In this document: piece by piece, positions 6,148-9,929 of the stretch
Numbering within the stretch: the first letter of the stretch is position 1
Layout: every line of letters begins with the position of its first letter
Assembly: GCA_946186535.1 (NCBI GenBank)
Contig: CAMHNT010000066.1
Span: 1 to 9,929 of the forward strand
DNA length: 9,929 bases
Origin: an uncultured Clostridia bacterium
Lineage (GTDB): Bacteria; Bacillota; Clostridia; Oscillospirales; Acutalibacteraceae
Reading direction: 5' to 3'
The notes under the pieces: generated by a model
Seen by the model: the letters and a program-made list of their open reading frames with translations, nothing else
Databases searched by the model: none
Told to the model about the DNA's origin: nothing
Translations under genes and position numbers: made by a program

Positions 6148-6549
6148 TTATTCTATCGGAGGCTCATGAAATTCAGCTATATCAATACCCGAAACATACC
6201 TGCTGAGACGCTCGTCATCAAACCTGTCAAGATCACGCACTCCAGAAAGCACTTCGAGATGATGGCGAAGCTCATGCGCAAACGTATGCCTTAGCTTTTC
6301 ATAGAACTCGGCATTTCCCAGATAGCCGTAAACCCTGTTGAACGAACCGTAATATATAACGATATATCTTCCCGTAAAGTCGTTATGATATTCTCCCATC
6401 ACATAAAGCGGACGAAACGGCTTGCTCTCGGGATGAAGCTTTGTATCTTCGGACAGGATAACACCTCCGCTGAGTTCCTTCATGAGCTCGGCGGGGGTGC
6501 CGTCTATGATACGTTCAAGCATTCTTTCTGCTTCTTCGTAGGTTTTCAT
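6148..6549 (-). CDS. Small zincin-like metallopeptidase-family protein (HExxH), substrate unknown
   Basis: A 133-residue soluble protein with no signal peptide or membrane segment. The motif FAHELRHHLEV (HELRH at 92-96) is a HExxH zinc site with an extra histidine, as in the short PF06262-type bacterial metallopeptidase family. The pattern before it (DFTGRYIVIYYGSF, 57-70) fits the beta strand that precedes the zinc helix in that family. A third metal ligand is probably in the acidic region after residue 105 (DLDRFDDERL) but cannot be assigned. ATG at 6549 follows the rpoD stop by 16 nt with GGTGA upstream, implying translation from the dnaG-rpoD message. I cannot say what it cleaves, or whether it is an active peptidase. 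Confidence 0.75.
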   Translation of the reverse strand: MKTYEEAERMLERIIDGTPAELMKELSGGVILSEDTKLHPESKPFRPLYVMGEYHNDFTGRYIVIYYGSFNRVYGYLGNAEFYEKLRHTFAHELRHHLEVLSGVRDLDRFDDERLSRYVSGIDIAEFHEPPIE

Positions 6550-6565
6550 TTCAATTCACCGCAAA

Positions 6566-7666
6566 TCAGTCGAGGAAATCCTTCAGCTTCTTGCTGCGGC
6601 TCGGGTGTCTCAGCTTACGAAGAGCCTTTGCTTCGATCTGTCTGATTCTCTCTCGCGTTACCTTAAATTCTCTTCCCACCTCTTCGAGAGTTCTTGAACG
6701 TCCGTCCTCAAGACCGAAACGAAGTCTGAGAACCTTTTCCTCTCTCGGAGTGAGCGTATCGAGAACTTCCGAAAGCTGTTCCTTAAGAAGAGTGTGGCTT
6801 GCTGCATCGGCAGGTGCCGGAGCGTCGTCATCAGGAATAAAGTCGCCGAGATGAGAATCCTCTTCCTCACCGATAGGAGTCTCAAGGGAAACAGGCTCCT
6901 GAGCAACACGCATAATTTCTCTTACCTTATCCACAGGCATATCGATAACCTCGGCAATTTCTTCTGCGGACGGCTCGTGACCGTTAGTATGGAGAAGCTG
7001 ACTTGAAACTTTTTTGACCTTGTTGATTGTTTCAACCATATGAACAGGAATTCTGATTGTTCTCGCCTGGTCTGCGATAGCCCTTGTGATAGCCTGTCTT
7101 ATCCACCATGTTGCGTATGTCGAGAACTTAAAGCCCTTTGTATAGTCGAATTTTTCAACTGCTTTGATAAGGCCCAGATTACCCTCCTGAATGAGGTCAA
7201 GGAACTGCATTCCTCTTCCGAGATATCTCTTCGCAATGCTTACGACAAGTCTCAGGTTAGCTTCCGAAAGGCGCTTCTTTGCGGCGCTGTCACCCTCTTT
7301 GATTCTGATTGCGAGATCAATTTCCTCTTCCGAAGTCAGAAGGGGAACTCTGCCTATTTCCTTAAGATAAACTTTTACGGGATCGTCGATCGTAACGGCT
7401 CCGTCCCCCATATCCGACATCGTTGTTTCACCGCTTGCCGCAAGCTCACGCTCGAGGTTGTCGAGCGGATTTTCGTCGAAGTCCTCAATGACCTCGATTC
7501 CGGCAGCTTCAAGAGCATCATAAAATTTTTCGAGCTGTTCCGGGTCGAAGTCAACCTCGCCCATAGCGTCAAGAATTTCCTTTGTGCTGAGGTTACCTTT
7601 AACCTTTCCTTTTTCTCCGAGCTCTTTCAAAATAGTTTTCTTATCGGGTGTCTGTGGTACAGCCAT
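6566..7666 (-). CDS. rpoD: Housekeeping RNA polymerase sigma factor (RpoD/SigA)
   Basis: A 366-residue primary sigma-70 factor that directs RNA polymerase to -10/-35 promoters such as those in this window. A short acidic region 1.1-like segment occupies about 8-65. Region 1.2 starts at DPVKVYLKEIGRVPLL (about 95), region 2 has GNLGLIKAVEKFDYTKGFKF and YATWWIRQAITRAI (promoter melting and -10 recognition), and region 3 follows RTIRIPVHMVETI. Region 4 ends in LEEVGREFKVTRERIRQIEA (-35 helix-turn-helix) and HPSRSKKLKDFLD. The length is that of Gram-positive SigA, without the long insertion of proteobacterial RpoD. ATG at 7666 is preferred over that at 7672: AGGA lies 7 nt from the former but only 1-2 nt from the latter. 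It is downstream of dnaG, as in the classical macromolecular-synthesis operon, and has its own promoter. Confidence 0.97.
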   Translation of the reverse strand: MAVPQTPDKKTILKELGEKGKVKGNLSTKEILDAMGEVDFDPEQLEKFYDALEAAGIEVIEDFDENPLDNLERELAASGETTMSDMGDGAVTIDDPVKVYLKEIGRVPLLTSEEEIDLAIRIKEGDSAAKKRLSEANLRLVVSIAKRYLGRGMQFLDLIQEGNLGLIKAVEKFDYTKGFKFSTYATWWIRQAITRAIADQARTIRIPVHMVETINKVKKVSSQLLHTNGHEPSAEEIAEVIDMPVDKVREIMRVAQEPVSLETPIGEEEDSHLGDFIPDDDAPAPADAASHTLLKEQLSEVLDTLTPREEKVLRLRFGLEDGRSRTLEEVGREFKVTRERIRQIEAKALRKLRHPSRSKKLKDFLD

Positions 7667-7685
7667 ACGCATTTCCTTTCTTTGC

Positions 7686-7700
7686 TTACCGTAGCGGTAA
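7686..7700. other. Perfect small hairpin in the rpoD leader
   Basis: TTACCG, a 3-nt spacer and CGGTAA form a 6-bp perfect stem just upstream of the rpoD ribosome site (AAAGGA, about 10 nt away). With no T-run it is not a terminator. It may help keep the ribosome site open or protect the message, or be a binding site in DNA. Confidence 0.4.
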
Positions 7701-7770
7701 TCCGTAATCTATAATATATTCAACGTTTTCCTAAGATAAACGACTAATCTCTGAAAAAGTCTGTTTTTAT

Positions 7771-7799
7771 ATTTTACAATAAAATTCTGATAAAATCAA
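7771..7799 (-). promoter_or_regulatory. rpoD sigma-A promoter
   Basis: Minus-strand TTGATT (7799-7794), a 17-nt spacer and TAAAAT (7776-7771) lie in the 180-bp dnaG-rpoD gap, predicting a start near 7764 and a leader of about 100 nt. No terminator is visible between dnaG and rpoD, so rpoD probably receives read-through as well. A second weak -10 (TATTAT) lies closer to the gene without a good -35. Confidence 0.65.
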
Positions 7800-7846
7800 T
7801 ATTTATTCTTTGTGTATCGATAAATTTGCCGATATCGTTTCATAAT

Positions 7847-9625
7847 TTATTGTTTTTTCTTTTTCTTATCAGCCCTGAGTTTTTCAAAATACGCCTGAAT
7901 TTCCTCGGGAGATTCCTTTGCTATATCCTCAGCGCTTTTCTTTTCGCCTTCGCTGAGTATAATATCGACATATTCCCTGCATGACTGAGGCGAGTTCGTT
8001 TCTACGGTATTATTCGCCAGAATCGAAGCTATCCTCGCATTTTCCTCCTGAGAAAACTCACCGGAAATATCCGTGAGGGTCGCACTTCTTCCGTTCAGAA
8101 TCCTGTCCGTCACTGTTGAATAGACTCTCCTGTTAAACTCAGTTATCATCTTCTCCGGCGGAAGCTCCGAACAGACGCTTCTCACCATATCGGGATTAAG
8201 AATCAGATATGCAATAAGAGCCTCCTCCGCTCTGACTGCACGAATCTTATTTTCTTTCCGTGGATTGAGCCTGTCATCGCCTCCCGTGAGCTGTTTCTGA
8301 ATTCGGTTCAGCTCTTCGGTTTTCTCACGCTTTTTGCGGCTGCGGATATATCTCGAAATCTGATTGTCAAAAGATTTCCGGTCAACGCCTGTCTCTTCGC
8401 AAAGCTTTCCTGCATAAACGTCACTTTCGATCCGGTTGTCGAGATTCGAAAGCAGCTTCGCCGCCTCGGTCATAAATTTAACCTTGCCGTCGGCAGTATC
8501 TGTATTATAGTTCTGTTTGAGCTTCATTATTCTGTATTCAAGATCATTTCCGGTTCCGTCAAGAAGCTGTTTGAATTTTATGTACCCGTTTGCACCGTGA
8601 CGTTTTATGTATTCATCCGGATCTTTTCCGTCGGGAACCGTGAGAACCTTTATTTCCAGTCCCTCCTTGCGGAGAATTTCAATTGCCCTTGCCGTAGCTT
8701 TCTGACCTGCCTCGTCGGCATCATAGCAGATAACAACCGTATTCGCATAACGTTTTATAATAACCGCCTGTTCCCTCGTGAGAGCCGTTCCGAGAGTTGC
8801 GACTGCGAACCCGAAGCCTGCCTGATGCAGTGCAATAACGTCCATATACCCCTCACAGAGAATAAGCCTGTCCGATTTTGAATTTTTCGCCTTGTTTAGT
8901 GCGAAAAGATTGTTGCTTTTCTTGAACGCAACCGTATCGGAGGTATTAAGATATTTGGGTTTTTCGTCAGTCATGATTCTTCCGCCGAAAGCGATAACGT
9001 TTCCTCTGACATCGATGATCGGAAACATAACCCTGTTTCTGAATCTGTCGATAACTCCGCCGTTCTTGCTTTTCATCGAAAGATTCGCCTGAATAAGCTC
9101 GGTAGGTCTGAATCCTTTTTCAACAAGATGATCAGTAAGCGCCGACCAGCTGTCGGGAGCGAAACCAAGACCGAAAGAGCGGATAGTTCTGTCGGAAAGC
9201 TGTCTTCCGTGAAGATACTCAAGACCGCTTTTTCCGGAGGGCAGGTTAAGCTGAGAATAAAAAAATCTCGCCGCTTCCCTGTTCGCCTCATAAATACGAA
9301 GTCTAAGCTTCTGCATAGAATCGTCATAAGAATTCTCCGGCATATCGAGTCCGGCGCGCTGAGCAAGCAGCTTGACAGCATCGATGTAATCGAGATTTTC
9401 AGCCTGACGAATGAAGCTTATTACATCTCCGCCGACGCCGCACCCGAAACAGAAAAACGAATCCGTTTCGGGATACACCGTAAACGAAGCTGTCTTCTCA
9501 CCGTGAAACGGACACAGTCCGACCATATTTCTTCCACGTCTTTTCAGATTCACATACCCCGAAATAACATTCGTAATATCATTCCTGAGCCGAAGCTCCT
9601 GCAAAAACTCATCCGGCAACGCCAT
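7847..9625 (-). CDS. dnaG: DNA primase DnaG
   Basis: A 592-residue bacterial primase that lays RNA primers at the replication fork, working with the DnaB helicase. The N-terminal CHC2 zinc finger has Cys38, His41, Cys59 and Cys62 (LCPFH and FFCFGCG). The polymerase domain has the basic RFRNRVMFPI segment (194-203), and the TOPRIM metal site has EGYMD (258-262) and YDADEAG (Asp302, Asp304). Residues from about 450 to the Lys-rich tail form the helicase-binding domain, less conserved as usual. ATG at 9625 begins MALPDEFLQEL, the usual start of the family; a GGGG lies 6-7 nt upstream. An in-frame ATG at 9667 would add 14 basic residues but has no ribosome site. It heads the dnaG-rpoD-metalloprotein cluster. 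Confidence 0.96.
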   Translation of the reverse strand: MALPDEFLQELRLRNDITNVISGYVNLKRRGRNMVGLCPFHGEKTASFTVYPETDSFFCFGCGVGGDVISFIRQAENLDYIDAVKLLAQRAGLDMPENSYDDSMQKLRLRIYEANREAARFFYSQLNLPSGKSGLEYLHGRQLSDRTIRSFGLGFAPDSWSALTDHLVEKGFRPTELIQANLSMKSKNGGVIDRFRNRVMFPIIDVRGNVIAFGGRIMTDEKPKYLNTSDTVAFKKSNNLFALNKAKNSKSDRLILCEGYMDVIALHQAGFGFAVATLGTALTREQAVIIKRYANTVVICYDADEAGQKATARAIEILRKEGLEIKVLTVPDGKDPDEYIKRHGANGYIKFKQLLDGTGNDLEYRIMKLKQNYNTDTADGKVKFMTEAAKLLSNLDNRIESDVYAGKLCEETGVDRKSFDNQISRYIRSRKKREKTEELNRIQKQLTGGDDRLNPRKENKIRAVRAEEALIAYLILNPDMVRSVCSELPPEKMITEFNRRVYSTVTDRILNGRSATLTDISGEFSQEENARIASILANNTVETNSPQSCREYVDIILSEGEKKSAEDIAKESPEEIQAYFEKLRADKKKKKQ

Positions 9626-9673
9626 TTTTTTACCCCGATTCCGTACTTTATTCTTGACATTAATCATCGCCCG

Positions 9674-9713
9674 AGGATAGGGACTTTTACCGGTCAGAGT
9701 TTCTCTCTATCCT
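9674..9713 (-). other. Compact three-way-junction fold in the dnaG leader
   Basis: On the minus strand AGGATAG (9713-9707) pairs with CTATCCT (9680-9674). Stacked directly inside are AGAG-AAA-CTCT (9706-9696) and GAC...GTC (9695-9693 with 9684-9682) around an 8-nt loop. Almost every base between the outer arms is used. It lies about 50 nt before the dnaG start codon. No known motif is recognised; the 3-bp arm is marginal. Confidence 0.4.
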
Positions 9714-9738
9714 ACTTCTTGGACTTTTTCAAAAGTTA

Positions 9739-9766
9739 ATTATTTCAACATTAAAGTTTCGCTCAA
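9739..9766 (-). promoter_or_regulatory. Candidate dnaG promoter
   Basis: Minus-strand TTGAGC (9766-9761), a 16-nt spacer and AATAAT (9744-9739) match 4/6 and 5/6 of the sigma-A consensus. It would place the transcript start near 9732, inside the inner arm of the right-hand repeat. It is weak; dnaG may instead be transcribed from beyond the window. Confidence 0.3.
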
Positions 9767-9890
9767 GCCTTTTCAAAGGTACCCCAAGGGCACTTCCTTC
9801 GGGGCGCCTGCAGATTCCAAAGACAGAGTCTTTGGTCGCCGTCCGCAGACGGCGAAATCTCTTATCCTTCATCGCTTTGCAAGGGTGAAT

Positions 9891-9921
9891 TTCCAAAACA
9901 GTCCGGTGGACTGTTTTGGAA
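9891..9921. terminator. Possible bidirectional terminator (H1 of the right repeat)
   Basis: CAGTCC/GGACTG with a 3-nt loop is flanked by AAAA and TTTT, extending to a perfect 14-bp stem. It would insulate dnaG from transcription entering from the right and stop plus-strand antisense transcription. This is predicted from shape only. Confidence 0.4.
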
Positions 9922-9929
9922 AGAGGGAC

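Larger units (their letters stand above)
9723..9929 (-). repeat. Composite multi-hairpin intergenic repeat, right copy
   Basis: Inverted relative to the copy at 2-179. It holds H1 at 9891-9921 (14-bp stem, loop GGT), H3 at 9836-9855 (8-bp stem) and H4 at 9817-9835 (8-bp stem, loop AGA). Inward of H4 is about 80 bp absent from the left copy, with its own imperfect hairpins (9782-9804, 9768-9779). The H5 core then recurs at 9723-9737 (15 bases identical to 123-137). The 9817-9929 part is about 83% identical to 2-114 in reverse complement. It lies upstream of dnaG; no gene is credible inside it. Confidence 0.85.

Noticed and set aside
6148..6549. ImmA-type or toxin-antitoxin protease
   Set aside because: No antitoxin-like or HTH partner is adjacent; the gene follows rpoD and the pattern around HELRH resembles the short PF06262-type family better.
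7040..7714. 224-codon plus-strand ORF opposite rpoD
   Set aside because: It is antisense to highly conserved sigma-factor coding sequence, has no ribosome site and gives no family-like protein. The same applies to the 203-codon plus-strand ORF at 9128-9739 opposite dnaG.
2..9929. Composite transposon or genomic island bounded by inverted repeats
   Set aside because: There is no transposase or integrase, and the enclosed genes are core housekeeping genes in conserved order; the repeats look like intergenic elements rather than transposon ends.

Overview
The window reads as a chromosomal housekeeping segment of a low-to-mid GC Gram-positive anaerobe. DnaG, RpoD and MurA look like those of the Ruminococcus/Oscillospiraceae group. 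That placement is an impression from the protein sequences, not the result of a search. There is no transposase, phage, CRISPR, rRNA or tRNA gene.

Layout. Seven of the eight genes are on the minus strand, so transcription mostly runs right to left. From the right end: a composite hairpin repeat (about 9723-9929); then dnaG (primase), rpoD (housekeeping sigma factor) and a small HExxH metalloprotein, which form a macromolecular-synthesis cluster. A 340-bp intergenic region follows with a strong promoter and a long structured leader for murA. murA ends at a terminator, followed by walJ (metallo-beta-lactamase fold) and rlmH (23S rRNA methyltransferase). A bidirectional terminator separates rlmH from the only plus-strand gene, an unrecognised membrane protein with a DUF3592-like domain. 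A divergent promoter region then precedes rqcH (NFACT ribosome rescue factor). Its stop codon abuts a second copy of the hairpin repeat (about 2-179), inverted relative to the first.

Function. dnaG and rpoD tie replication priming to basal transcription. murA makes the first committed peptidoglycan precursor. walJ is linked to cell wall and division control in Firmicutes. rlmH and rqcH act on the ribosome, in rRNA maturation and rescue of stalled 50S subunits.

The gene content is ordinary. The interesting parts are non-coding: the two inverted copies of a modular multi-hairpin element with conserved stems, variable loops and a compensatory base-pair change; the approximately 260-nt murA leader with a terminator-like hairpin inside a 15-codon ORF; a three-way-junction fold in the dnaG leader; and a start-site conflict, possibly a frameshift, at the membrane-protein gene, which has a perfect-consensus sigma-A promoter.
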